From contig NC_089763.1 in assembly GCF_040412425.1 (NCBI RefSeq), forward strand, positions 53,336,587-53,400,586: 64,000 nucleotides of DNA, written 5' to 3'. This DNA is from Macrobrachium rosenbergii. Taxonomy: Eukaryota; Arthropoda; Malacostraca; Decapoda; Palaemonidae. This document shows positions 1 to 11,180 of this stretch, piece after piece; positions within the stretch are counted from its first letter, which is position 1, and each line of letters begins with the position of its first letter. The position numbers were made by a program, and so were the translations under genes. The notes beneath the pieces were generated by a model. That model searched no databases, was not told where the DNA came from, and saw only the letters and a program-made list of their open reading frames with translations.

Positions 1-8
1 ATGATGAA

Positions 9-589
9 TTAGCTGTGCAGTCTGATGAATGACGATGAAACTGCACAGCAAAGCAGAGGAGTTACATCTCCTCTAAAGGCACCTCTTCCCTTCTTCAGGA
101 GGCACTTGGTCAGAGAGTCGGGAGGCACCATCTTGTTGAGGTAATTGAACATGTCCACGAAGGTGATGCGATAGGGTTGCATGAGCTCATTAAGGCCATT
201 GGAAAAATTTGTTGATCTTTCCTCAGAATCATCCCATGCCTCTACCATCGTCTGCAGCTGCCTGGCTTTCTTAAGAATTTTGTACAGACCATGAAATCCT
301 TCAAAATCCTGGTCCATCATGGGGATAAAGAGTACATGAACAAAGGCGGCAAGTTTTTCTCCACCAAGGGCCATCCTAAGCATTCTACCCTCTTCACATT
401 CCTTCTCGATGAAGGCAATAGCACTTAATGTCATGCCATAACGGGCTGCTATTTCTTTGTGACTTTTGCCCTCCCGTAACACAGCAATCATGTCTACCTT
501 CTCCTCATTGGTCATTACCTTTATCTTCCTCTGGCGGTTAGGCTCTTGTCCAGACGCTGTAGAAGAAGCAGGGTGTTTGGGAAGCATCT
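9..589 (-). pseudogene. Internally deleted Tigger-like ORF with CENP-B-type helix-turn-helix
   Basis: From the ATG at 587-589 (protein start MLPKHPASSTASG) the reading frame gives a basic stretch and then a helix-turn-helix of the CENP-B N-terminal/pipsqueak kind (EEKVDMIAVLREGKSHKEI, then YGMTLSAI). This is the DNA-binding head of Tigger/pogo transposases. The DDE catalytic core is missing: the frame passes straight into an acidic tail around QTMVEAWDDSEE. I infer a non-autonomous internal-deletion derivative that could at most bind DNA. The second copy at 21628-22154 has a frame break near the same junction. The ORF opens at the window edge but the protein tail appears complete in copy B. 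Confidence 0.6.
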
Positions 590-873
590 TACGGCACGAT
601 TCAAAAAAATACACAAAGTCCGTACAGCACACAACACATGCACAACAGGGGGATACACATTAAACTGAGAAGCTGGGCAGCAATGCTGGGTCACTTGCCC
701 ATCATATACAGTACAGTATGCATACATATGTATGAAGTATATGTACACAGTATTGTGTATAACAACACTGATATTATGCGCGTACTGTACATTTTATGGA
801 TATTTTGTTGTGTTGTAAGATGATTTTGAAATATTAAAGTGTTTTAGGATGACAGTAGAGCATATTTAAAATA

Positions 874-1230
874 CAGGCAGTCCCCAGTTGACGACGGGTT
901 CAGCTCACGACGTTCGTTACGATGCTTTTCAAATATATTCATCAGAAATTATTTCCGGTTTACAACGCATGTTCCAGGGTTACGACGCGTTGTGTGATCC
1001 GACAGAAGAAATATAGCCCCAAAACAGCAGAATAATCAAAATTTGGGAGTTTTTTGGATGAAAAACTCAATAAAAATGCAGTTTACATCGTTTTCAATAC
1101 ACCCAAAGCATTAAAAGTAAGGTTTTCTTAGGATTTTTGACAATTTTCAACGATTTTTTGGTTTATGACAATTTTCGGTTTACAACGCGGAGTAAAAACA
1201 GAACCCCCATCGTAAACTGGGGACTGCCTG
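874..1230. mobile_element. CAGGCAGTCC-family Tigger MITE (357 bp)
   Basis: The element starts CAGGCAGTCCCC and ends GGGGACTGCCTG, perfect inverted termini of 12 bp, with TA on both sides. Subterminal sequence is also complementary (gttgacgacgg against ccatcgtaaac). It has no coding capacity. Sister copies lie at 22437-22801 and 29800-30167, and degenerate pieces at about 16324-16530 and 17935-18560. The TA target and CAG terminus place it with pogo/Tigger elements. Confidence 0.85.
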
Positions 1231-1466
1231 TACATAGGTAGTTTGTAGAATGACGGGGTTACAGCATGTTTACGTCTGGGGAGTATTTTCATGTTACAGC
1301 ATATATTTTCATGACTAAATACATTTATTAAACACAGCAAAATATTGATATGTATTTTTTTTCTTAAAAAGTGTTCTAACCAACCCAAGCAATCCACAGA
1401 GCTCTGGCAAGGGAAAATGCATCTTGGGATTCTGATTTACCCAGGTGCAATAATACTTGACATGCT

Positions 1467-1531
1467 ATTGGCTGTTGTTTGCAAAGCAGTCAGTCCAGGA
1501 GCACCATTCATTTTCCTTGGTGCTGATTGGC
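1467..1531 (+). promoter_or_regulatory. Pair of inverted CCAAT boxes upstream of the Tigger ORF
   Basis: Two ATTGGC motifs lie at 1467-1472 and 1526-1531, 59 bp apart and 147-211 bp before the transposase ATG. Copy B keeps the same pair near 23032 and 23092, and a diverged relative near 17080-17180 repeats attggct- and gccaat-like motifs. This could be the element promoter; that function is inferred from position only. Confidence 0.3.
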
Positions 1532-1677
1532 TGGACCGCCCAAGACTTTGTCTCGTGGAGAGGGGCTGTGCGATCCCACATCTCTGCCAGTTCATCGTGT
1601 ATTAAATTTGTGTGTACTTTGCGCATCTTTGTGTCTTGTTGTCAATCTTTGTGTATCTGTTTTAATCGTGCCCCAAG

Positions 1678-3020
1678 ATGCCTCCTAAATGCCCTGCTCC
1701 TTCTAAGGTTTTTGGCAAAGAGCCTAAACACAAGAAAGAGGTCATGAAGTTCAAAGAGAAGGTAAAACTTCTGGATATGTTGAAGGAAGGGAAAATTTAT
1801 GCCGTGGTAGCCCATCATTTTAGCAAGAATGAGAGTACCGTGAGGTACATCTAGAAGAAAGAGGCAGAGATAAGAAAGGCCATGAGTCTCGGCTTCTTCG
1901 GTGATACAAAACGAGTTTCTACAGTGCGTGGTAAGACAATCGTTAAGATGGAATCTGCATTTGCATTTTGGATAAAGGACTGCCATAAGAAGAGTGTCCC
2001 CCCCGACACCAACATCATTCGCAAGAAAGCGCAACAACTGTACCAGCAGTTTTCGACTGCTAAGGAAGGCAGTGATGTACAGGTACAGGAAGGTGATGAC
2101 GCAGGGGAAGCAGACTTCTTAGGCTTCGAAGAACCTGTGGAAGATGAAGAAGAAGAGGAAGAGCCACAAGCAGGACCATCGTCAGCTCCTCAAGGTTTTC
2201 AGACCAGCAAGGGGTGGTTCCATGCTTTCAAAGGTGGTTCCAACTGAAAAGTATTTCTCTGTATAGGGAAGCAGCATCAGCAGGCATGGAAGCAGCTGCG
2301 AAATATCCCCAGACCTTCAAGAAAATCATCAGGGACAAGGGCTACCATCCAGAACAGGTGTTCCGTATGGACGAGACAGGCTTGTTCTGGAAGAAGATGC
2401 CGTCCTGGACATAACTCATGAAGGACGAAGCCAGAGCCTCCGGGTTCAAGGCCCAAAAGGATAGGGTTACCCTCATAACATGTGGGAATGTGGCTGGCTT
2501 CATGCTGAAACCAGTCCTCATTTACAAAGCTGCAAACCCCAGGGCCCTCAAGAATAAGAACAAGCACTTGCTGCCTGTAGTTTGGATGCACAACCCCAAG
2601 GCCTGGATCACCAAAGTCCTTACATCTAACTGGTTCATTCAGAGCTTCATCCCTCAAGTTAGGCAATACCTCAATGACTTGTGCATGGAGTTCAAGGTGT
2701 TGCTGATTATGGATAATGATGGTGGACACCCTCTGGATATTTATTATAAAGGAGTTCAGCTCGAATTCCTCCAAGCCAACACCACCTCTCCTCCAGCCCA
2801 TGGACCAGGGCACAATTTGTGCCTTCAAGGCACTCTGCACCCAGAACTCCCTTGATCACCTTGTGAATGCAATGGATGCTGACAGTGAATTTATGCTGAA
2901 GGAGTATTGGCGTAAATTCACAATTGACATATGTCTGACCGTCATCAACTGATCATTGAAGGACATGGAGAGACCCTGAACATCGCTGGAAGAAGTGGCG
3001 GAGTCTGTGCATAAATGATT
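1678..3020 (+). pseudogene. Tigger/pogo DDE transposase, copy A, disabled
   Basis: The ATG at 1678 starts MPPKCPAPSK, followed by a helix-turn-helix (FKEKVKLLDMLKEGK, then HFSKNESTVRYI). A CENP-B-like second DNA-binding segment and an acidic spacer (EEPVEDEEEEEEPQ) follow. The DDE_1 core shows all three acidic positions: MDETGLFWKKMPS near 2367, LLIMDNDGGHP near 2703, and a split PMDQGTICAFK near 2800. In-frame stops at about 1852 (TAG) and 2412 (TAA), plus frameshifts, break the protein. Both stops recur in copy B, so this lineage was already dead when the block was copied. The family is cut-and-paste with TA target sites. Confidence 0.85.
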
Positions 3021-3068
3021 GAAAGGGCTTCTCTCCTGAAGATATTCAACATTTCAGCCATATGATTT

Positions 3069-3070
3069 AA

Positions 3071-3129
<59 letters not shown>
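3069..3129. repeat. (ATT)n microsatellite
   Basis: About twenty uninterrupted ATT units directly after the transposase tail. The same tract, with one interruption, lies at 24627-24689 in copy B. Confidence 0.95.
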
Positions 3130-3130
<1 letters not shown>

Positions 3131-3633
3131 AGGTACCCAGTGTATTATGTATTATTATTTTTATTTAATCTTATTTAATATTATTATTATTTCATCTTAT
3201 TTAATATTACAGTGGTTCCTCAGTGTATGAATGATTCGTTATTCGTATTTTTGTTATACGAAGTAAAATTTTTGAAAAATTCTGTTTCCATGTACAAACT
3301 GAAAATTCTATTTGCGAGCTGTTTGGGGGAGGGATGGGATCCCCTTGGTCCTGGATTATAGGGGGAGGGCCATGTGGATGTAGGGACAGAGGGATACAGA
3401 GTGGGAAGGCAATAAAACAACTGGGATGATGGTTCTCTTTTTTAAAATATCAAAGTAGGTCCTGAAAAGTCCTTAATCGTCCTCATTTGCCTTGTGACCC
3501 TGACAAAACTCGTTGATCCGTGCTAGTCTAAATCATACCTTATGTTCATGTTTGTGCTTGGGGCTGAGACTTTGCTCAACTTTATCACATCATATTTTTG
3601 CAATTATATTGTGGTTAATAATCGGGAATAACA

Positions 3634-4170
3634 ATGACACACATGAAGAAGAAGCCCGTTAAGGAAGTGATGAAGAAAAAGGAGTCATTAACTGTTGAAG
3701 TTAAGAAAGAAATGACCGCCAAGCATGAACCTGGCACACACGTGTCTGACTTAGCTCGAGAATATGGCAGATCTATGTCGATGATATGTACCGTTAAAAA
3801 GAAGAAAGAGAAAATTAAGGCATTAGACACTGCGGTACGAGTAACAAGAATATCGTTTAAGCAGTGTGAAACGTGGGAAAATCTAAAGAAATTTGATAGA
3901 AACAAACAATCCAAGGTGTGCAGAAGTAAAACGCGCGCCAGTTTGTTTGATGATGTGGGATGGGTTATTTTACCAAGCTAAAAATCGCAAAAAGCAAGTG
4001 TCACTTTCGATAGGTATTTTACCATAATGAAAAGAAGTGATTTGGGCGAATCAAGTGTAAGTGAAAGCAAAAGGGCAAAACATAGTGAAAAAGAAAAATC
4101 AACCGAGCCTGGTCCCAGTGGCACATCTGGGAAGTCAGTGGGAAGTGAACCCCCGTCTTCCACCCGATAG
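3634..4170 (+). pseudogene. Tigger head-to-tail fusion ORF with PIP-box-like tail
   Basis: The first part (MTHMKKKPVKEVMKKK, then SLTVEVKKEMTAKHEPG and LAREYGRSMSMI) is a helix-turn-helix of the Tigger/jerky kind. It runs directly into a C-terminal segment (CETWENLKKF ... SLFDDVGW), with the whole DDE core missing. After a stop and frameshift near 3979 the tail continues with a motif that copy B keeps better as QVSLDRYF (near 25550). That fits the PCNA-interacting consensus QxxLxxFF/YF, which has been reported for pogo. A basic-acidic end with SGTSGKSVGS follows. I infer a decayed non-autonomous derivative. Confidence 0.6.
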
Positions 4171-4186
4171 CCCACCACCATCCCCT

Positions 4187-4367
4187 AGATAGAAATTCAT
4201 TCCTCGCTATAATGTGGTTCGGATTCCACAATAAGTTGTAGGTCCCGTTGCTAAGTAACCACTGGTTCTTAGCCACGTAAAATAAGTGTAATCCTTCGGG
4301 CCAGCCCTAGGAGAGCTGTTAATCAGCTCAGTGGTCTGGTAAAACTAAGCTATACTTACTTTTTTTT
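4187..4367 (+). mobile_element. SINE insertion present only in copy A
   Basis: This stretch interrupts sequence that is continuous in copy B (ccatcccct to ctccactacc). It holds a B-box-like ggttcggattcc near 4214, a conserved 3' domain (taatccttcgggccagccc, then gagagctgttaatcagctc) and a T-rich end. The same 3' domain recurs at 29563-29650 (minus strand) with a different 5' half, and as a fragment at 37554-37605. Confidence 0.7.
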
Positions 4368-7145
4368 CTCCACTACCTCACTAGCACTGTCCCGAAAACT
4401 CACTTGAGGTAAGATTCTCTTTCGATTTTTTATTGTTACTGTATTGCATTTGATTGTTTTTATATTGTATCATTGTGAAATTTATTCCTTTATTTTTTCA
4501 CATGAATTGTTACTGCTTTTACATACATACAATAAAATCTCCCTTATTCCTTATGGGAATATTTGGATCGATATACGAACATTTCTGATATACAAATTGG
4601 AGTTTAAATAAATTAAATTCATATACCGAGGAGCCATTGTATTATTATTTAATCTTATTATTATTTGAAAAATTCGTACAGCATAGCATTTGTTATTTAC
4701 CTGTATGTATTATTACAGGCACAGTATTACAGCACTGTATTACTGTATTATTTTAATATTTAATCTTATTAAACTTAATATTAATATTTGGGAAATAGTA
4801 CAGTACTGTAAATCATTCTATCATAAAAAATGTATGCGTATATACAGTGTGCAGCATTTAGCCAATGAAAATAATATGAAAATACAGAATATTGCCCTAC
4901 GAAAAATCCACGAATAGACGAGTTTTTTGTGAATAACTTATAGATAGGTTCCACAGAAAATCCACAAATCGGTGAAGCCGTCAATCTGGAACCATAATTG
5001 GCGGGGTCAGCTGTAGTTCTTGACCCAAAATCTATCTTCTTGAGCTTACGCCCTCCGTTGTAGAGGCATCATAATTTCTTCCTTCTTTTGCTGAGTGTTT
5101 GTCTCCGCCTGCGCTTAGAGATTTGCGGGCTGAGTGGGGGGTTACGGCGTCGTCGATAAGTTCCTTCCACGGGCGCCCTTGGTAACCCTCCCCTGTCCTT
5201 TTTTTCTCTTCCGTGGGTTCTTCCTTCTCTCCTTCAGCCCTCTTAAGCTCAAGCTCGTCGGGTGAAGACACGAGAGATGACAACCTACGTCTAGAGTAAC
5301 TCCTAACGCTGCGTGAGGCTGTTCCCTTGTGGCGGGAGGGCCTCCCTCTACCAATCATATTTGTTTTTCTTTCAGGTTGACAGTGAGCATTGCAGAGACA
5401 GCAGTAGTTGGCTGGATATCATATATCAAGAATATCTTGCATGAAGCAGTCCGACTTTCCATTCAGTGTTGCTTGGGATGATGGAGCATAATACCCGCGT
5501 CCGGGATCGCTCTGACTCTGTTCCCGCGCTGATGTAGTTCGATCGCTGTCATTGCTGGTTTCGTAACATGCTGTTGCAATGCTTCCTGCGTATCTGTGGT
5601 CTATCTCCTTCATAACATTCCCTGTGTTTTTGCTCGTGTCGCTCTACGACAGTCTCGGGGCTGCCTCCTGGTCTCCTGCCGCGCCCGCCCTGATCGCTCC
5701 TGTCGATGCTGGTGACACTTTCAGTGACACTCTGTCTGTACTAAGCTCTGCCTTCCGAACAGCTCGTAGCTCCTGCGCCGAATGTCCTGATCGTTACCGC
5801 TTCTTCTCCTAGTGGTGTGCCGGAGCCACTTCCGTTTGTGTTCCTGCCTGCTGCCATCACTGTAGAGAGCGTGGGCGTGAAGGAAGGAAATGCGCCAATG
5901 AAGTAGCGTTCACAAGCGTTTGCGCCAGCTCCTGCTCTCCGAACCTTTGCGTAAGCTCTGCATGGCTGTCCTGATCATTCCTGCTGCTCTGGCGGTCGTG
6001 CCGGGTCGCTTCCGTCGCGTTCTAGCTGCCCAGAGGTTACGATGTCCGCCATCCTGTAGATGATATGTGATGAAGATTTGGAAGTGGTCCTGTTGAGGTG
6101 ATTTTCTAGCCGTTGGTAGCTCCTGCCCTCGATCTGCTGCTGTAGCTCCTGCATCAGCTGTCCCTGATCATGCTTCTCCTGCGTCCGTTGTGTTCCTGCC
6201 GGACTACCCTGGAGGTTCGATGTTCCCGTGTCGACCATCCTGTAGAAGATGTGGGGTGGAGATGAAGGAAGCTGTCCTGGAAGTAACCGCCCGTCTTCTT
6301 CATCTCTTATCTTCGATTGTTTCGTGCCTGCGTCTTCCCTTCCTCTCCGAGGTCCTGGAGGTCGAGTGACAGACTTCTTCATCGGCGGCGGAAGGATGCT
6401 GCTTCTTCCCCTTGATGCCCTTGGACATTCAGGGACTGCCTTGCCTCCCCTTCCGAGGAGGCAGTGGGTTTACTCGTTAGCTCTTCCGACCGGGTTAGGG
6501 AACGGTCGCTATAGCCGTGGGTTTTGTGTTTAGGAAGCGGCGGCGCGCGAACCTCGGTTTGCGTTCCGTTCCCGAGTCTTAGAGGATTCCGCCTCTCAAG
6601 ATGGGGAGCTGCCGAGCTTCGTTCGCGAGCGGCGATGCCGAATTCTATGGGTCTCCGGTATCGATCTGGTCTGGAGAAGATTTTCCTGGGCCCAGTTAGG
6701 AGCAGTCACGAGAAAAGGGCGAGAGCACCCAGGTGTCTCGGTTCCTCTTCCTGCCAGCACATAGCGCTCCCAGTGTTTGCCAGTGCTCGATCGGGGTTCC
6801 CAGCCTGGTGTCACCAGGCCTCTCGGTTTGAACACCCAGAGAAAAAGCAAGAGAGAAGAGATTCACTTTGGAGTCCTGCGGGACTTCCAGGGACTGACAC
6901 ACTCTTGGAGAGGCAAGTTGGCCCGGTCGCATTTTCTGCGGGATCTTGCGTTTGGGGGGCGCGAGAGCAAGCCTCGAGCCATTCCCTACGTTGCCAGTCT
7001 TAAAGTCTGCATCTAAGACTGGTTCTGTGCTTACAACTCTTTTAATCTATTGAGTAACAAAGCAGCCGCTCGATTTTCAAATCCTGGAGTGGGTAGCTCA
7101 ATTCTATAGTCTGGCGCTCTCGCTACGAGAGGCATGGGACTTGAA

Positions 7146-7392
7146 GAAAGTGTCGAGACACCCAGGTGTCTGGTTGCGGGAACTGCCCAGGTGTCTGGTT
7201 GCGGGGCTGGCGGGTGGGCGCCCAGGTGTCTGGTTGCGGGAACGCCAGGTGTCTGGTTGCGGGACGCCCAGGTAGACCTGGAGTGTCTGGTTGCCGGGCA
7301 GTACTTGTGTCTGGTTGCGGGACACCCCCAGGTGTCCTGGATGCCGAACACCCAGGTGTCTGGTCGCCGGGACACCAGGTGTCGGTGTACCG
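7146..7392. repeat. GTGTCTGG minisatellite inside the F2 element
   Basis: The motif caggtgtctggttgcggg recurs about ten times with spacers of 0-20 bases. The other F2 copies at 44190-44240 and 63450-63480 contain only one to three units, so the array grew in this copy. The long overlapping ORFs here are a by-product of the repeat. Confidence 0.85.
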
Positions 7393-9285
7393 TGACGCCA
7401 GTGTCGATTCTGCCCGCCAGCTGCCGGTTGCTGGGGGAGCCGTTCTTGTGTCTCGAACTTTGGGGTTCGAGCATGTACGGGAATAAACAGACACAGAATT
7501 CCCCTTGGCCTTCTTCTCGAGGGCCTTGTCTGTTTCGGCCTCGAAGAGTTTAGAGTTCGAAACCTTAGCAATTGTTCACAGCAGAGACGAGTCTGTACTG
7601 CAGTTATGAGTCTGGCTCTGGCCTGCAGCTACGACTTGGCTTGCCAGACTGGCTCAGCTCAACTCGACATGGCTTGCCAGACTGGCTCATTTCGACTTGA
7701 CTCGACTTGCCAGACTGGCTTAGCTCGTTCGGCTTCGCCATCTCGCCTGCCTCCCAGTCTGCCGCGCCACGTTAGCGGGATGTCGGCGTTCGTGATCGGC
7801 TCGGCTCGGCACCGGCCTACCGGTTTTTCCGGTCAGTTCTGATGATGTATGCTCGTTGGTACGCTCTTCCAGAAGCACTTTGCCCACGGCGCGCCGTGCT
7901 AACTTTCCGATGTGGCAGCCAATCTCCTTCGGTTGATTATTGCTCCGCAGTCCGCCTCCTGCTTATCATTCTGGCAAGGACAGGTGGGCTACTCTTTTCT
8001 CTCCACCTGTTCTCCTCCTTTCCCGGTTGTTCGAGAGGGCGAGAGCCAGACAGAGAGAGCTCCGTGAAATTTTCTTTGGTTAGACACTGGCGTGCTGGTG
8101 CTTGGTTACGATTCTCCATTATAACCAGGTAGCTGAAGGGTTTCATGGATCATCAAAGGTCTCCTCAGGGAGAAGTACAGGGTTTCACGCCGAACGTGAG
8201 GTCTTCCTCTTCAAATTACGATCGCCCCGTGTTCTCCGAGGAACCGCTGATTAGTCGTGGCGGTCTAAGGACAGACAGCGACTCCCCCAATGAATAACCT
8301 TCATCACTTGCAACCCTTGCAGTTTCGAGGGCGAGAATGTCAGGGACGCCGCGAAGTCCTGTCTTCGAGAAAGCGTTCTCGACCTGATGGATTCTTTTCT
8401 TCGATGGAGATAATTCAGGTCGAAACATGGCTTCCACCTGCCTCGGCAGAATATGAATTCTTCTTGCCTCGGAGGGTCTTGCTGACCACCAGTTTTTGGG
8501 CAATTCTGGTGCTAAGAGAAGGACTTTGTCCAATTCCGGATCTCAGTTTCGTAAGTCGAGTTGGCTCGACCAGCAGGAGCGAACCTTTGGATTTCTGCTG
8601 CTCTTTCAGAGAGATTTGCCCAGATGCCTGTAGTAATCAAGGTTCCCCACCAGGGCTTTTCACCTTGTCCTTTGGACAATGGCCAGAGGAATTTTAAGGT
8701 CTGCTCCCATTTTCAGCAGCTCGACCTTGGGTTAAGCCAGGCCACTCAACTCCTTAGCTAAGAGTCTAGGCTTCAGAAGAAGATTGCAACTCTTTGATGC
8801 CTGGACAAAATGATGCTATCAGTCTCTGGAGCAGCAACATTGCCGGGGCTTTAGAGATGGATTCCTTCAGGAGAAATTATCTATTTCCTTAGGTCTCGAC
8901 AATTCTTTCCATCGCCTCTCCCGTGCTCCCGATTCGGAGAATGCCAGCCAGCTAGAGCTAATTGTCTACGAGTTCCCTGTCATCTTAGAAGCTTCCCCAT
9001 GGTGAAAATGGAGAGTCTGCTTCCTTTTGCCGTTCTTTCCTCTTCGAGATGAGAAAGAGTTAGGCTAATGCTTGATTATAGGAACATTCGAATATGCCTT
9101 CATATTTCCTCAAATCTTGTGTCTACTCACAGATTCACAGGTTGAGAATGGCGCACACTGGTAAAAGACCTTGTCTTGAATTTGTACGACCGAGATGGTC
9201 AGTACCTTCCGTCACCGTCCTGGGCTCAGGGCAGCCTTTTGGCTGTCCGAGAATCCAGGATGGGTTTTGCGGCACTCACTGGTTT

Positions 9286-9480
9286 CATTGAACAATAAAA
9301 CCACAGTAGTGACTTTTGTCGACAAACAGGAGGCAATCGTTTTTTCCCCGTTTTATCTCGACATTTGAAGTTACTCGAGTGTTGTTCTATTGCACACTCG
9401 ACAGCTCAATTAACCAGATAAATCTGGTGGGGATATGTTGGTAGGCAAGCCTGGCCTCGGGTTTAGTCGGGACAGAACAT
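9286..9480 (+). pseudogene. DIRS RNase H remnant (F2)
   Basis: Translation gives NNKTTVVTFVDKQEAIVFS, matching the third-aspartate region of the intact D1 RNase H (SDNTTVVAYINKQGGLVS), and later a segment matching SVELSAVGIRWWG. The aspartate of SDN has become asparagine and frame breaks surround it, so it is inactive. Confidence 0.75.
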
Positions 9481-9984
9481 GCTGCTCACTCTTTTTCTGA
9501 ACTCATACGAGACTGCTGGACTGAGAAATCCCTACCGTCCTTCTGTTGCCTCCCTGCACACAAGTCAGTAGTGTTTTCTCGCTCCCTCATACCAGACCAG
9601 GGGCCGCTCTGTTGAGGCATGCTGTCTTTTGGTGAAAACTCGATATCAACGTTTTTTCCCTCCATATTTGTCCGTTTCGCTAGGGGTTCACAAACATTGC
9701 TCACCCCGAGTTACAGACAAATGCCAGAACCTCTCCTTCGAACTGATTGCCGAGGCATCAGAAGAATTCACTTAGCCCATCCTCCTGTACAGCTACCGAG
9801 AAAGCGAGTTCTTGAGGCAGTACATCCCTGTGGGTTCCAGGACTGGGAGACTTTCAGCTTTTCCTTGCAAGCTGGAAGCACCAAGCTAAGCGGCAGCAGA
9901 TGGCTGGATATCCCCTTGAAGTCCTCTGCAACACTGTCCCAGGACTGGATCCGTCTTAAGCTGGTGGTGTCAAAGCAAGTGGAA

Positions 9985-10138
9985 TGTTTACATCTGGGCG
10001 TGGTACTCCGCCTCCCGGACAATGAATTAACTGCCCTAACCACCTTGTTTGAAGTTCAACGGCCGTTTCCACCTCGCCTGAAAGTAATCCTTAATGTAAA
10101 GGACCGAGGGTTTGTATATTGTGTGGAACAAAAGCCCA
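9985..10138 (+). repeat. F2 terminal repeat, 3' end
   Basis: Contains ggaatgtttacatctgggc, ctgccctaaccaccttgtt, and a terminal ggtttgtatattgtgtgga. The same approximately 155-bp unit, in either orientation, marks 34360-34690, 39410-39560, 39710-39970, 53089-53245, 53640-53735 and 60917-61085. It is the inverted terminal repeat of the F2 DIRS family. Confidence 0.75.
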
Positions 10139-10359
10139 TTTAGGATGAAGGACAATGCGTCCTTAGTCAGAAGGTGAAATGGGTCCTTCCCAGAGAACAC
10201 AATGGATGGTCCTCTGGTCTTTAGGTCCTGCTCAGGTAATACTTGAAAAACCAACTGCGCAGACAGCTCTCTACTCTTCCTCAGAATTGGTGAGCGCTCC
10301 TGGGCGCTTGGAGCATGAGTTGGCCTCTTGAAAAGTCAGAGTCAAGCATCAATCGGACA

Positions 10360-10610
10360 CTGAGCACTCAAACACTGGAACTAGGACATTGGGCGCTCGG
10401 CTCCCACTGGGCGCTTGGCTCCCACCGGGCTTGGACACTGGGAGCTCGGATACTGGGCACTTGGACACTGGGTGTATGCTTGGACACTGGGCACTCATAC
10501 ATTGGGCACTTTGACACTGGGCGCTCAGACACTGGGTGCTTGGACACTGGGCGCACCGAAACTGGGGGGTTTGGACTCTGTGTTCAGAAACTGGACACTC
10601 TGAAACTAAG
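10360..10610. repeat. CACTGGGCGCTTGGA minisatellite
   Basis: A 15-17-bp unit (ggacactgggcgctc or cttggacactgggcac) repeats about fourteen times. It produces Trp-Leu-Gly-rich reading frames on both strands, which I do not count as genes. Confidence 0.85.
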
Positions 10611-10868
10611 TGCTCAGGCGGCCCCTCTACGAAGGGAAGACTGCTTCCGGTGCCAAATACTGGCGCTCCACCACTAGACAGCTTACAGGGAAGCAGAGAG
10701 GCTGTTCAGTAGAAGGAACATGCACCCTTTTCAGCAGCCTGGAAACACTCAAAAAGCGCTTACTATGCCCTCTGTTAGCACTGGAGTCTGAGTCACTGTA
10801 CAAAAATAACACTGCACATCTGTATGGACACCTTTCAGTGGCTGTCCACAAGTCCTGGGATTTTCAAA

Positions 10869-11180
10869 CAACAGGCTCAGTTGAGGACAACTACCCATAG
10901 GCAAGCCCACCAACCTGCCTTGGACCTCAGTTTGCCTCCTCCCAGGTTTAGGGAGTCTGACAGGGACCTTGGAGTCTGGGAAGTCGGCGGGACCAGCAAC
11001 CACCTCCACTACGTCCATCAAAGGCGCCTTACCAGTGGCTGTCTGTCGATACCTGGACTGGACAACAGGCTCGACTGAGGGGCAACTACCCTTGAAACAA
11101 TCCCCCAACCTCCTTGAACTTCCAGTACGCCTCCTCCTGGTGCTGAGGAGTCTGACAGGGACCTTCGTCTAGGAGGATCA
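10869..11180. repeat. Two diverged ~195-bp direct units
   Basis: The unit beginning acaggctcagttgaggacaac at 10869 recurs as acaggctcgactgagg at about 11064, and gagtctgacagggacctt occurs in both. No coding sequence is recognised. The unit may belong to a DIRS non-coding region but is not seen elsewhere in the window. Confidence 0.5.

Larger units (their letters stand above)
3210..4639 (+). mobile_element. Nested Tigger deletion derivative (TIR CAGTGGTTCCTC)
   Basis: The left end reads CAGTGGTTCCTCAGTGTATG after a TA. The right end, read on the minus strand, is CAATGGCTCCTCGGTATATG and is followed by TA. These are imperfect 20-bp inverted termini. It holds one short ORF set (3634-4170) joining a Tigger DNA-binding head to a Tigger tail, and a later SINE insertion. 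The counterpart in copy B is 24770-26262, which is longer because copy A lost about 250 bp just before the right end. Confidence 0.75.
1..5013 (+). mobile_element. Mosaic Tigger/pogo block, copy A (left end outside window)
   Basis: This is the right-hand part of a mosaic DNA transposon that also occurs, with both ends, at 21026-26640. Position 1 aligns with 21567. It contains, in order, a minus-strand helix-turn-helix ORF, a 357-bp MITE, a plus-strand Tigger transposase pseudogene, an (ATT)n tract and a nested Tigger deletion derivative. The right terminus ends in gtcagctg followed by TA, the expected Tigger target duplication. The two copies also share about 22 bp past this terminus (5014-5035 and 26641-26662). 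Copy A alone has a SINE insertion at about 4187-4367. Copy B alone has about 250 bp near 25915-26165. Confidence 0.85.
5036..10138 (+). mobile_element. DIRS-type retrotransposon, family F2, decayed plus-strand copy
   Basis: The left part (5036-8100) aligns with 61435-64000, and the right part (8150-9960) with the reverse complement of D2/D3 around 43500-41300 and 36785-36060. An RNase H remnant lies at 9286-9480 and a family terminal repeat at 9985-10138. The recombinase region present in D2 and D3 is missing: sequence jumps at about 9960 straight to the terminal repeat. The reverse transcriptase is not recognisable. The 5' end is cut off at the junction with copy A. A pyrimidine-rich ttctttcag before gttgacagtgagc near 5370 resembles a splice acceptor and is conserved at about 61718. 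Confidence 0.75.

Noticed and set aside
7031..7571. Overlapping long frames on both strands
   Set aside because: Openness on both strands comes from the GTGTCTGG minisatellite in the F2 element.
10315..10677. Trp-Leu-Gly-rich 120-residue frame
   Set aside because: Product of a 15-17-bp minisatellite.
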